Source: Guyanagaster necrorhizus (lineage: Eukaryota > Basidiomycota > Agaricomycetes > Agaricales > Physalacriaceae). From it: a stretch of 64,000 nt of DNA. Within the stretch, counting starts at the first letter, position 1; each line of letters begins with the position of its first letter. Under the pieces are notes generated by a model. It saw only the letters and a list, made by a program, of their open reading frames with translations, searched no databases and was not told the DNA's origin. Location of the stretch: positions 91,252-155,251 of the forward strand of contig NW_025064941.1 in the NCBI RefSeq assembly GCF_019112545.1, written 5' to 3'. Of the stretch, positions 24,229 through 35,879 are shown one piece after another. The translations under genes were made by a program, and so were the position numbers.

Positions 24229-24658
24229 GGTTAACGCCGTCGTCGTTGACGACGTTCAGCTAGAAATACAGTGAAATGGGTGCTGCTAGGGTTGCACCGT
24301 TACAGGCGTCACACGAGTGACCATCACGACCTTTGTATCACCAAGACTATAGACTTCAATCCGAAAACGCATTCGAATTCTTACTGGCCTCTAACTCGCC
24401 CATGGAACTCCAAAGAGTACTGAATTCCAACATGGAAATTTCCGGGGGGGGGGGGGGAACACTAAGTAGTTGCTAGCGAGAAAAAGGCTACATTTCGACG
24501 CGCACTCCTGCTTTATCGAAGTTATTATTGCTACCCTTGGACGCATGCATTCGCTAACGATGTGATACCATCACCGTGCCGGCCACCCGCACAGTCCCCG
24601 CATCCACCCAGCGACGGATGATGTCATTTTAGCTAGGGCAGCACACAACTTGAAATAA
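24229..24658. other. Intergenic with a 14-G homopolymer
   Basis: This 430-bp gap upstream of the RhoGEF gene and downstream of the polymerase gene should hold the RhoGEF promoter. A run of 14 G lies at 24444-24457. No coding sequence is seen. Confidence 0.5.
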
Positions 24659-27600
24659 TTAAGCAAAATTCCGGACTCTCTCGTAGGGCTCCTGGTATGG
24701 CACATTTAAGATCTTAAAAATTTCTTCCTCGGTCTCCGATGCCTTTATGGAACCTGCGGACAATTTTTAGAGCTTCGCGAACTCCTCGATTGTCGGTGGA
24801 AACGCACCGGTGTTCAACTTTTTCGTGCGGTTGCTTGGATCACGTACCACCCCCTCCCACAAACCCCTCTGGTTCAGAGAATATCCCATCCGATTGGCCT
24901 TGAGCCGCATAGCCCGGTTGAACTGAAGCAACATCATCAGTGAATATGACAATGGTTGGCTTCAGATATAGAGGCCGCACAATATCATCTCCCTATGAGA
25001 ATCAGTTGACGATCAGCATCGTTCTAACAAAACAAGTGCACGTTGACGTACTGTGTAATAAAGTAGGGCTGCACCTCTTGAATTCCAAGGGATAGTCAAA
25101 AAATCGATACGTCTTCGACGCGAACCTTTTTGTGGAAGCTGACAAAGACCACGATAAATCGCCTCTAGATCGTAAGTGCTTTCCGGAAGCGCCAAATCCT
25201 CCGTTACTATATCTGCTTCATGGAGTTTCTTTAGCAACTTGCCGAGCACACCTATATTCTCTGGTCGGTCCAGACATATCCCGATAACAAGGTCTTTACC
25301 CACCAGCATGCGTCGTGCCGTCGTCAGGACACCTAGTGATCATGATGTCGATGTCGCCACAATCCGCCTTTCCTCGTCGATAACTCCCCATGATCTCGAC
25401 AAAGAGATTAGGATCAATGGATAATGCTAGATGGGTTTGGTCATATATTCATTCATCCAAACTTACAGATTGACAAATCACCTATGGGCTTGATTAAGTC
25501 AAACAGTGCTTTCGCTTCTTCGCGGGGCATGCGGCTATTGATGTCTGACATATACGTCAATTTCCTGTATTCAAACTAAGAAACGAAAGGTTACCGCCAT
25601 AATATTCGAGGCCGATCCTTTGAACGTCAGATAGCAGAGACCGGTATTTCTCCGTCCTGAGATCGTCCAGGGAACGACATCCCGCAGCGTACCATCGCAG
25701 AGAGATCGTGCGGCCTTAACAGCGCTCAATTTCTCTCAGTGGAAAAGAGGATGATATCAAGACTTACCAACACCGTAGATACCCTGAAAGATACGAGACA
25801 CAAGGACTTCGTCCGTCGTTTCATATTTAATTCTCTGAAGACGTCCTGTTGCCAAGATCTCCGAGATCTTGACATTGTTAAGTGAAAACAAGCAATTTCA
25901 TCATATGGCAGACCCACCTTCTGTCCGGTTTTCTGACCAATGCCTCGAAGAGAAAGTATTTCATTCATGCTCTGCATACGCTTAGGATACGCGCGTATAA
26001 CCGAAATTGCTAGAACCAATCATTACAACAGCAAACACTTGAAACGCGGAACATACCTCTGTTGTAAGTTAGGACTCTCCAGTGTTCATCAGGCCCTGCT
26101 TTCGCCGCATGAAGGTCCTTAAGTTCGGAAAGCTACGAAACGTTAGTCCGACACCATTTCAAAAATGCAAATAGCATTACCAGATCGACGACGTCTTGGT
26201 TAGGACAATTTTGTCTCACTTGCATCCCTTTATCATCGCAGGCATAACCCTAAGACGGTCTTGTAAGACTTTTAGCCGGGCATTTCATGCTACATCAGCC
26301 TACCCGTTTCATCGGTCGAGCAGGTTTATGATCCGACTCCGTATCCGTTTCGAGCTGATCGTCTTCGGGTTCTGAATCTTCGGCTTCGCCGTAGCGTGTC
26401 CACTAGGCAGGCATAAGAAACAGTCGATTAACGGCTGAACGGTAACGTCCTGGGCTAACCTGATTCTCATGCTCGGCTCTTGCCTGGTCATAATATTCCG
26501 CAAGAGGATCGTCTTTCGACACCTTGAAAGGTTTCGAGACCGAGACACAGAGCTTGGAAGCAGGAGTAGTGTCCTTCACTTCATCCTCGGACAATTCCGC
26601 TTCATCTTCTGATTCTGAATCATGCACGGCTTCTCGGCTACTAAGAAGATAGAAAGCGCTATTGAAAACAAGTAAGAAGGCATGTAGATGAAGACCCACT
26701 TCATGGGACGTTTCGATGGTGCTTGACCGATCTTTTCGCCTGATGCAGTGTAGCCTTCAAGGCCAGCATGAAACCGCTCATAGTAGGCTGGAAAACGATC
26801 ATATGACGGTAATCTTACGTTGCGGTTAGGCCCTTTCTCGGCTGTTCCAATGCAGCGAGAGACCCAGTCCCATTTCAAGGTTGGGACATGGTCAGGGATG
26901 TCACTTATCCTGCGTAGTCCACATTTGCTAAGTAATGTTCCCAACGAGCACGTAGGGGAAACAATGATGTGCGTAACAATATTGGGATCGAAGTGTGGCT
27001 GTAAATTGGCGCCAAATTTCACTAACTAAAGAACGGGTGAGTGATAGTCGTAAACAGGGGTCGACTGACTCACTATTTTCATGCAACTCTGAGTTCTTTC
27101 TAAAGCATGTTCTCGGTCTCCGCCACAAAAATATATGTTCATTCCAGTCAAGAATTTGGTGACTTTCTTCTTCTTGGGGTCGGCATCCAAAAGTTTTTGG
27201 TTCTCCATGAGATGTACAGCCAATTCCGCGGGAGACATTTTTATCTTCTCACTTTTAGCGGCCTTCCCCGCTTTGGCAGATTCAGATTTACTGACGTTGT
27301 TCCGTCTCTTGTTCACAGTCGAGAGTCGCGGTGAAGACGAATTTTGGACTACAGGTATAAAGTTGAGAGAAAGGGAAGATGGTGTATTACCGAGAGCCGA
27401 AGCTTTGTGCACTTTCGGTTGTCGACTCTTACTAGCATGGTTGGCAACACGTCTAGCTATATCAAGTTCCAGAACACTTGAGCTTGTTATTCGAGAGCTT
27501 TTGCCAGAAGTCTCTAGAACCAGATGATCACCGACAGGCGTCGAAGCAGATGCCGGCCCTTTGATGTCGGCCTGATGTGTTGCATGTTGCTTGCGCGCGT

Positions 27601-28409
27601 CGAATGTCTTGTTAGTCGTTTGTTGCTTGGTCTTTGCGATCTTTTTTCCTTGATCAAAAGAATCCCTGAGCGGAGATGAAGTGAACAGGGGAGAAAAGCC
27701 GGAATCATTGATCGACTGACTTGAATATTTCTTCGATGGAAGATGAGCGCGTGAGCTTGGTCCCAGGAGCACGCCGTGCTTCAGATATAGATGAGGACAC
27801 GGGAGTTTCCGGCGGCTTAGCGATTGACGACAACGAGACTTGTTCGGAATGGCTAGCATACGCCACAGGCGAAGACGAACTTCCCTCGACCATTGAAATC
27901 GCGGCGCAGCTGAATGACGGAGGAGCTGACCTCATTGGTCCAGAAACCGTCGGTGAGCCTGAACTTGGAGGTGTGTGTTCATTCTTGTCCCCTGCTGTTT
28001 TTCTGCGCCGCTTACTCCGCAAAGGGCTTGGTTCAACTGACTCTGACATTTCCTTGCGCTTTTCCCTGAGAGTGCGGGATGAGAAATGATAAGAAACACT
28101 AAAAGAGAGCGCCACCTGGGAGATATATCAGCCGGTTCCACGTCCATAAGCTTAGGGCCTTTGCTAGGCTCTGGCGTAATGTCAGAGGTTCTGGCTTGGA
28201 TAGATGAAGGCATCAATGAAGTCGACGGTGGATGAGGAGCTATATCACCACTGTCTGACACATGAGGGCAAGTTGAGTGTTTATTGAAAGCTTCTGCACC
28301 TTGTATTAAACAGGGATGATTTCTGAGACAAGTATTGTTGGAACGCATCACGAGATAGACCCATGTGTTGGTCTTGCTCGGCAAAAAAAACAGAGAAATC
28401 ACGATTCAT
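24659..28409 (-). CDS. POL4: Family X DNA polymerase with BRCT domain (Pol lambda/Pol4-like)
   Basis: Fills gaps in non-homologous end joining and base-excision repair. The most upstream likely start is 28409 (MNRDFSVFFAEQDQHMGLS); an intron with acceptor acag leads to SGDIAPHPPST, and another (gtggcgc...ctcag) to EKRKEMSESVEPSPLRSKRR, a nuclear-localisation-like segment. A conservative alternative start is 28049. An intron near 27667-27719 (donor gtcagt) avoids a frame break. The BRCT domain runs from FLTGMNIYFCGGDREHALER to VPTLKWDWVSRCIG (about 26850-27165). The helix-hairpin-helix is LSLRGIGQKTGQK (about 25925-25965), and the catalytic site is IMGSYRRGKADCGDIDIMIT (about 25340-25400), with the metal-binding DID. 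The fingers/thumb end has YSLNQRGLWEGVV. A final intron (gtgcgt...ccgcag, about 24754-24810) leads to ASETEEEIFKILNVPYQEPY and the stop at 24659-24661. Confidence 0.9.
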
Positions 28410-29119
28410 CGCCGAAGATTAATAACGGTGAGGTGAACGAAACATAAAGATGATGAGAGTAAGAGGACAAGAGCGGAGGAAATGATGATCGGGCTATTAT
28501 GAGACATCAAAATGTAAACAGAGGCACACGACGCGCCAATGAATATCACGTGATAAATAGAGATGCCGGATTCGGTAATGATTCGGCCCGCAAGAGTATA
28601 TCATATACATGGTATTATCACGGACACGTCCGCTTCGATATCGATAATCATTTGCAGCAAAGGCATCCCTCTTCCTATATCCAGCCGGCGGCCATGCGGC
28701 AACGTCCCCACTGCGAATCTGGATCGCTCCAAATCAAGGTCGTACAGGTCGTACACGGGCACCCTCACGCCTGCCGCCTCTTTGTTACGAATAATTTCCG
28801 CCCCACAATGTTCACTGGCAAAGTTCTTTTTCGGAGAATGTTCCGCTTGAGAGCTGGCACGCCTATCCTATGTGATCAATATTCTCTTGTCCCTGATCAG
28901 AAGAAGAATGTTGATGTGTGCTAATCGTTTTGAGATTGTACTCGTACTTGCCAGAATAGTAGTTTCTGGTTTACACCCCAGCGACGGCATCCCTCTCACT
29001 CGCCCCGTCCCCGTCAATAATTGTACACAAAGCAAGCAGGGACCTACATGCGTTCCGCAGAACTTTCTGACATATAACTACCTGCTGTGACGTTTTCTTA
29101 TTCTCTAGCACCTCTCAGA
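28410..29119. promoter_or_regulatory. Shared promoter of divergent polymerase and methyltransferase genes, with E-box palindrome
   Basis: The 710-bp gap lies between divergent starts at 28409 (minus) and 29120 (plus). A 12-bp perfect palindrome TATCACGTGATA at 28544-28555 contains the CACGTG E-box bound by Cbf1/bHLH factors in fungi. Frames inside (plus 28563-28850; an ATG-poor minus frame about 28610-28850) look weakly protein-like but match no family known to me, so I call no gene. Confidence 0.5.
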
Positions 29120-30348
29120 ATGCCAGGACATATCCAAGATGTCTACTCCAACTCCGCTGATGACGATTCCTCTGGTTCGTATGATTCTGACGTTGTGGAA
29201 TTGCGTTCGGACGAATTCTCCGATTATTTTGTCGAGCGCAATGGGCGTCTCTTCCATTCTTCGGCCACATGTCCGTATCCTTTACCAGTCGATACCCCGG
29301 AACAACAGGTAATATCATCCGGCAATCTTGTCTGCATGCACTGATTGATTGTCTGTGCCTATCTCAGAGGCTCAATGTCCAACACAATGCTCTGTTCCAC
29401 GTGCTAGGAGCACACTATGTGGGTCCAGTCCCTGAACTCCTAATGCCAGAATCCAGGCGCCAGAAAATCGTTGTTGATATGTGTACCGGGACCGGAAAAT
29501 GGTAAATCCTTTTTTGATAAAATTAATATTTTATCTAATAAAACGACGTCGACCTGTAGGGTCATGGAAATGGCTGAACAATATCCTCACGTTCGCTTTT
29601 ACGGCTTTGATATTGGTACCATAATCTCACCACCCGCCTCAATATGTACATCTCATTCGCTGACATCTCTTTTTTCAGTTCCAATCGCTACCCGGTATCC
29701 GCTCCCCAACGTCACCTTCGAACTTCATGACATGGGCGAACGTACCAGGTACCAAGGCAGTAGTATTGATTTAGTACATGCAAGATCTGTCTCCATGACA
29801 GTCAGTCCTACTCATATCCGCTCCATCACAGAGCCGATCCTGATCCATAATTTTTCCAGGTTCGTGATTACGGCGAAATCGTTCGAGAAGTAAGTCGTAT
29901 TCTCCGCCCGGGCGGGGTCTTCATTTCCGGAGAGTGGGGTCGGCATCCATCTTTCCACCCCAACTACGACTCCGATCCTTCCTTACAGACGCCCTCTTTT
30001 TGCCGTTTTTTCCAAATTCTCCATGGTGCGCTGGCTCAGCGCGGGATCCTCCCCGTAGCAGGGACTGTACACACTATTCTTCAAAGTACAGGGGGATTCT
30101 CTGAGATCACGTCCCAAACTCACTACTTTCCTATTGGGCCATGGAGTACCGATCATATCATGCAGAGAATAGGGAAGGCATTCCGTACGGTCCTTTCCAG
30201 GTACATGGAATCTGTGCGACCGGTCATTCTAGGACACGGGATGAATGCAAGTGATCTGGATCACCTTTACGCTGATGCTAGATCTGAAATACTTAATACC
30301 GAAGGCCTCGTCGCGGTCTACTATTCAGTGCATGCTCGTCGAATGTAA
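29120..30348 (+). CDS. Class I SAM-dependent methyltransferase
   Basis: The substrate is unknown. The start at 29120 gives MPGHIQDVYSNSADDDSSG; an in-frame ATG at 29087 is an alternative. Four introns were read: after PEQQ (donor at about 29309), after GTGKW (about 29503), after FYGFDI (about 29615), and after SVSMT (about 29800). Joined, the SAM motif reads VVDMCTGTGKWVMEMAEQYP followed by VRFYGFDIVPIATRYPLPNV, then FELHDMGE, and post-motif III ILRPGGVFISGEW. The C-terminal half (HTILQSTGGFSEI, YFPIGPWSTDHIMQRIGKAF) matches a large family of fungal methyltransferases distantly like LaeA. There is no neighbouring biosynthetic gene to suggest a substrate. It may share a bidirectional promoter with the polymerase gene. 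Confidence 0.85.
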
Positions 30349-30517
30349 ATACTCCAGTTGAGTTTCGGATGTTTTTGTCTGCACCGCGCCCGTACGGATT
30401 TTTTATAGTAGTTACATTGTTTTCACAGGATCAACATGATAACACTAAAATAAGAAAATAAAGTACGACCAGCGACAAAAGCATACACGAACAACTTGTC
30501 GGCTCGTCAAGGATCAT

Positions 30518-33341
30518 CTAAAGTATCCAACATAAGATAGTAATCATAGACACCGCCCATCCAAACTTGCTGGTCCTCTTAACTTGTTGCACACCACAGC
30601 CGTTATTCTGGCTCTGTGAAATCGCGCTAGCAGCGGCAGTGGCCGTTTGGATGAATGCCTCCCAGGCGGATCGCGTTGCCGAAGGGTATATGTATGTCGA
30701 CTGGGTAGCACCGACGCCATAATAAATTTCATCTCCACCAGGCAAAACGTCAATAGCTAACGTCGAATTTTCCCCCCCGACTACACGGTCACCGTCCACC
30801 AGGCCAGTCTCGTTACTGCCGAAAATAAAGTCTCGAGCAAGAACGAAGGCCTTCATCGAATTCATTAGCGCCTTGTTTCTATCAAAGCCCGGTGAAAAGA
30901 CGTACAGCATCAGGCGCGTCTGTTGGAACCAGGTGTCCAGCTCCATGGACCAAGACATATTTCCAGCCTCTCTCCTGATGTACAATACCAGCAAAAGAGC
31001 CTGACTCATTGTACCAGGGTGTCGATGGCTTCTTTGTAAATCCTTGGATCCCTCCAAATGTAGTATTCTGCATAGAAAAATCAAGTCGGATTCTGCCGAT
31101 GACAGGAGATTTACCTGAATGGCAACTATCCAGAGATTGGGGAATAAGTCCGTTAGATCAGGGAAACATACTTTGCGACATACTTTCTGTTCCACGGTGT
31201 GCAATGAGAGAATCGTCATTGCCTGAATACAGGACGATGGTGATATTCTGCGCTGTAGCATTGGTTGCGAGCTCCGTCAAGAACACCATCGGCCTAATAA
31301 AAGTCTCTCAGTCTCATTTGCGACCTTATTGGGGGGAACGCCGTACTCGGGACCTGGAAAGAAGAAAGGGCGAAATGAGTCTCGTACGCCTCAATAATCG
31401 GTGAACGCTCACTCGGGTCAGCAGAGCCTGAAAAGGCAACTTAGCAAGACCGTAAGAAATGTTAATCGATCGTCACGTACCGCTTTGGCCGAATGTGTAT
31501 TCAAAACTGAGAGCCCAGTCCTTGCTTGTGGGTGCGTGAAGTGCAGTCCTGGTCTGATTATCTGGATATGTAAATTTAATTCAGCTACATGATCCTTTGA
31601 TGCTTAAAATCGCTGACCATTCAGGAACACAGTTGCATCTGTGGTCACTTCGGGGTTGAGCGCATCCTGTATATTATACACCTATGAACATCAGGTCAGC
31701 TAGTACAACGGAGATCACAGTGGTTCAGTCACATCGAACGTCTGACTGATATCTGCAAAGAGGCCGTTAAGGATGATTATCGGAGGCTATCACAACCTCG
31801 GCTTACTCCAGGGGTATGTGTAGTTGAGGGCGTAGTCAATGAATTCATCCAGAAGCAGGCAACCATACTATGAATTGATCAAGAACCTTTCTAATTTGAT
31901 AAAGAATACTAACGCACCCAAGAATCGATGGACCCATTCGCTCTTCCAGTAAGGTCCCTCTTCCATTCCTCACGTCGGGTTAATGTATGCACCTCATCAG
32001 CTCGGGCCGACAGCTTTGAAAGCAGCTGAGATTTGAATGATCGCATCCTCATCTCCGAAAGGAGAAAAACGACGTCACGATCCGTGGGCAAAGTCAGCGG
32101 GACACTCGGAATGATGCCTCCTTGAGGATAGGTGAGATTGACATCGTATCCACATAATTTACTCCTGTGGAATATTTAATCCCTGAATACAATGTGATCG
32201 AACAGTACGCACTGCTCCTCAAAGTATTTGTACACTTCGGGGTCGTAACCGATCAACTGAGGGTATGTTTGGATGGTATCAAGCTGAGAGATGATGTTTC
32301 AGAGTCCTTGCCCACAATTCGATGTACTTACGGCAGGTAATAGCTCAAATACTTGACCAGAAGTGATTGCACCGTTCCCGATTCCCACTCCGGCAAGATT
32401 GACGGGGGCATTAGACATAGAAAAGTACGTTTTCATGATGTACGGCTATAGAGAGAAATTATCAGAATGCTGGCATAAAATTTTTGATAAGGAACCTACT
32501 ATATAAACGCCAGCATAGCTTTCCCCTGTAATATAAAGGGGTCTTGTGGCAAGGCTCGGAAAGACCTTAACGAAGTTCTCCAGGAATCCCATAAAGTCCT
32601 CTCCCACTTGGTCTTCGTTGGGGGCTGTGGCAAAAATTGTGTGTCAATCAATGATGTATTGAGGGACAGCCGTGTTCGGAACGCACCATATCCATCAGCA
32701 TCTGCAGTCGCAAATCCGACACCTCTGCAACAAGTGAATTTACAAATTCGGGGGAGGAAGATCCCGCTAGACTTACACCGGCTGGTCGATCCACACGTAG
32801 TCCGCGACGTCTGCCCATGTATAATTGTTGACCAACGCACTGTAATCGCTAGCAATATTTATAGGTCCGTTCTAAGACTTAGTGAGCACGAAACGCGGGG
32901 AAAAGATGGAATACTCACACCAAAGAGAAGGCCGTACATACTCGATGATCCCGGGCCTCCGTTCAACCATATGCCCCACGGTTCCGTGCTGCTGCTGTTG
33001 GCGTCCGCAGTAAGCGAGCCTTCCTCTTTTTCGAAAGCCCAGAAGAAGAGTGTATTATTGGGATGTCCTTCGCGTTGAACAGCAATATTTCCAGCAAAGT
33101 TACGCGACACATCAAATGTAACATTAGGTAGGGACTCCGTTACTTCAAAATCTGAAGACAAATTAGTGGAAAGTTTGCAAAATTGTAAAATGAAATACTT
33201 GCAGCTCTGCCAATCAGGACCAAGGTTAGTGGACGGTTCGTTGGAATAAACATGGGGGTATGAGCTTGGGAGAGTATCTGCGAAGACCCTTGCGAAGGGA
33301 CTCGCGAAGGCCAGAACGGCGGCGATGCATCGAATCATCAC
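30518..33341 (-). CDS. Secreted serine carboxypeptidase (S10), probably GPI-anchored
   Basis: Removes C-terminal amino acids from peptides, in acidic extracellular or vacuolar settings (family knowledge). The start at 33341 opens a signal peptide (MMIRCIAAVLAFASPFARVF). S10 landmarks follow over many short introns: IWLNGGPGSSSMYGL (about 32938-32980, oxyanion-hole loop), VWIDQPVGVGFATAD (about 32690-32760), TGESYAGVY with the catalytic Ser (about 32500-32530), NITIVLYSGNDDSLIAHRG with the catalytic Asp (about 31195-31250), and VLVHGAGHLVPTDAP with the catalytic His (about 30900-30945). Numerous N-x-S/T sites are present. The protein extends past the catalytic His into a Ser/Thr/Ala-rich tail and ends in a hydrophobic WAVSMITILCWIL, fitting a GPI signal. 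A palindromic TTATATAA lies roughly 100 bp upstream of the start. Confidence 0.9.
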
Positions 33342-34293
33342 AGATATGAAGGCGAACAGGACCTGAACGAAGGGCGGTCGCCTTTATGAAGGAGAATTAC
33401 AATAAAAAATCGCACGCTGCTACTGCACAATTAGCAACGGTTTACTTATATAAGTCTTGAGTGCCCTGGACCGGTGATAGGTGCGTAGTTAAGTGGAAAA
33501 GGGAATCAACGAAAAGAAGATGGTCGGACGGAAGCAAATGGCAATTTCTTCTGACGTGAGCATTACGGCACGATAAGATAGGAATCATGCCCTGCCTTAT
33601 TGTTTTCTTGCTTGTGATCGGCGGGAATGGAACCGTATAAAAGCGCCTATCCTTGTCTTTTGGACGTTGGTCCCAGACCCGGCAGGGCAACGGTGCTTTT
33701 GCAGCTGGCGACGTTACAAAAAAATCATTGATGGCAACGAAGAACAGAAGCTCGTAGAATTATCTTCAGGAGAATCAGCGGCTGGCAGCGATGATGGTAG
33801 TTCAAGTCAGAGAAGTAAAGCCTGCCCCAGACACTATTTTAGAACGACCTAAATTAGAATGGTAATAATGTGCAAAAATTACCAGCCTTTAGCTGAGAAA
33901 TGCCCATATTGGGGATTGATCCGCTCAGAATGTCGAGCTAGGAATGCGAATTCCCGCGACGTCAATCTTGCCTGGTTCTTCAAAAGTGACTTCATCTAAA
34001 GATTTGGTTGACCAGTACGTTCCCGAACTCCCTGGTTCTCTCACTCCCCATTAGTTTGAACTTAACAGCCCAGTTCAATATCATCAAATTTACATGTTCC
34101 ATAGCTCGCTACTACGTACGCCAGTTTTGTCTTTTCACTTAACAGGCCCGCATTACTGCATAGAGGCAATAATGCGGTCCCAAGCTAGCGATCTATATGA
34201 GACCATTCCAAGGCGATGCGGGGGAGTCTAAGTTGAAGGTCTAAGGTCCTGCATTCAAAAAGAGGAGTAGTGTCTTTTGCACAGCGCTCCGCC
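33342..34293. other. Intergenic between divergent carboxypeptidase and membrane-protein genes
   Basis: About 950 bp serving as the upstream region of both neighbours. It contains a TATA-like TATAAAAG on the plus strand near 33637. No coding sequence is recognised. Confidence 0.45.
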
Positions 34294-35461
34294 ATGGCAT
34301 ATTCACGTCCTCACTGGGGCTGGTTTCTATGTCTTCTCATGCTTTCTGTTCCCCTCTTTTTTGGTTTGTTCTTTGGCCTGAACTACAAAGGTATCCGAAT
34401 CAACTTGACGCTGACTCTACATGCTCACCGGTGATAGAAATAATCCGGAATGGTTGGCCCTGACGACTTGCACCGTCAATAAGGCCACGCTTTCTACGCG
34501 ATATTGTTGCTACTCAGATTGTTCACCTGTTTCACGAGCGCACTAATTGGCGCAACAACCTGTGGCGCCCTCATCAATCAAGTAAATGATGATTACAATC
34601 TGGCAGTCTGCGCAGCGAACAACTCTGTTTGTCCAGAGGCTATCAGGGCTATTTGTGACGGAGGGTATGTTCGATTTTTATTATTTGGTATTGTACACAT
34701 ATTGATTATCCACACTACTCAATTCAAGCTACCATTGTTGTAGTCAGTGCTGTGGCCACTGTTGCTCCGGTCCAATGTCGCCGTCTTCTTGGACTCAATC
34801 ATGCACAACGACGTCGTACGCCAATCTTGGCTATTTGACGCTCTCGTTGTGTACTTAATGGAGAATTTCAGATGTAATTGCTATTGCTGATTCTACTGAT
34901 CATCGTCAATGCATGCTCCGCTGCCCTACTTGCTACTCCGTCGACCTCATCATGTCCTATTCACCGTACAATGGCTTTACCCAATCGAACGTCCCCTATT
35001 CGCAGGATTTCTCACAAGATTCTAGCAAAGCTGAAGCTTTTGTAGGAAATCATGCAGTCAATTCCACAACAAAAAGGTATTATAATCCCAAAAAGCTTGA
35101 CAGAGGTGGGTTAACATCCAATTATGCAATGTAGCGGCGACGTTACAACACTCTAATGGTACAATGTACATTGACAGCTGTCCTTGGATGTTTCACAGCC
35201 TGGAAATGGGTGGTATCGGCACTCTTCGGAATGATCCCGATCCTCTTCGCCTTGGGATTCACTATTTTCCATTTTTGTTGCTATCCGTTATATGCAATAG
35301 GTCGTCGGCTTCAGCACGGACGTCGACGCAATTCCGGGAAACGGCGCTCAGAAACCATCGCGGAGGATGCAGAATCTCGACCAACAGAAATGGCGAATAA
35401 TTTGAACGTGGATAGAGATCAAGATGAGGCGCCACCACCATATGAGAAGGAAAGACAGTAG
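34294..35461 (+). CDS. Cys-rich two-membrane-segment protein with C-terminal PY motif, unknown function
   Basis: I do not recognise a named family. The start at 34294 gives MAYSRPHWGWFLCLLMLSVP and a first membrane segment ending FFGLFFGLNYK; exon 1 ends at 34390. A Cys-rich lumenal or external part follows: YNLAVCAANNSVCPEAIRAI, CDGGQCCGHCCSGPMSPSSW and CMLRCPTCYSVDLIMSYS with NGFTQSNVPYSQDF. After an intron (about 35106-35134) come a second segment (WKWVVSALFGMIPILFALGF plus a short hydrophobic extension), a basic cluster (GRRLQHGRRRNSGKRR), and an acidic tail ending APPPYEKERQ. PPPY is the WW-domain ligand of Rsp5/NEDD4 ubiquitin ligases, so the protein may be an Rsp5 adaptor or target. 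The exon joins between 34391 and 34600 are unclear: the obvious acceptor at 34437 leads to a stop, while one at 34480 keeps the frame. Confidence 0.6.
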
Positions 35462-35879
35462 TTCCGTCACCAATGCTATTGATCTCTGTCTTTCCATTTA
35501 CCCCATGTTGCTATTTTTTTTTTTGTAATTTCCAGTCACCTTGTGATCTGTAACATTATGGAGACAAACAGGTTGCTCAACCTAGCCCAACGTCGCGTTG
35601 CCGTTGAGTAATGGCAGATCGACGGCGTCTGAATGCAATCTTTGCGACTGTCTGAAATGTATTGCATGGCTCTAGAATTACCTTTCACATTCTGGCCTTC
35701 CTTCAAAGTCCGCCACACTCACATTTCGCGGGTAACCAAGTACCGTCCGTACGTCTCGGAGGTAATGAGTACCCGTCGCTCTAAACCTCTTTATATCCCT
35801 AACTTCGGCTAAGCTTTCCTTTTTCGTCACCCGCTGAGGCGGCCATTTTGAAAACAAAAAGAGTTACATTTGTACAGTC
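35462..35879. other. Intergenic between convergent genes
   Basis: About 420 bp between the stops of the PY-motif gene and the TFIP11 gene. It holds a T-run near 35514-35524 and no recognisable gene. Confidence 0.4.

Noticed and set aside
28563..28850. Plus-strand 95-codon frame and an overlapping minus frame in the polymerase/methyltransferase gap
   Set aside because: Neither has a family resemblance, and the minus frame lacks an upstream ATG and hits a stop. Both lie in a promoter region.
29120..30348. LaeA-type methyltransferase as marker of a secondary-metabolite cluster
   Set aside because: Neighbours are a repair polymerase and a carboxypeptidase; no polyketide, peptide or terpene synthase gene is present.
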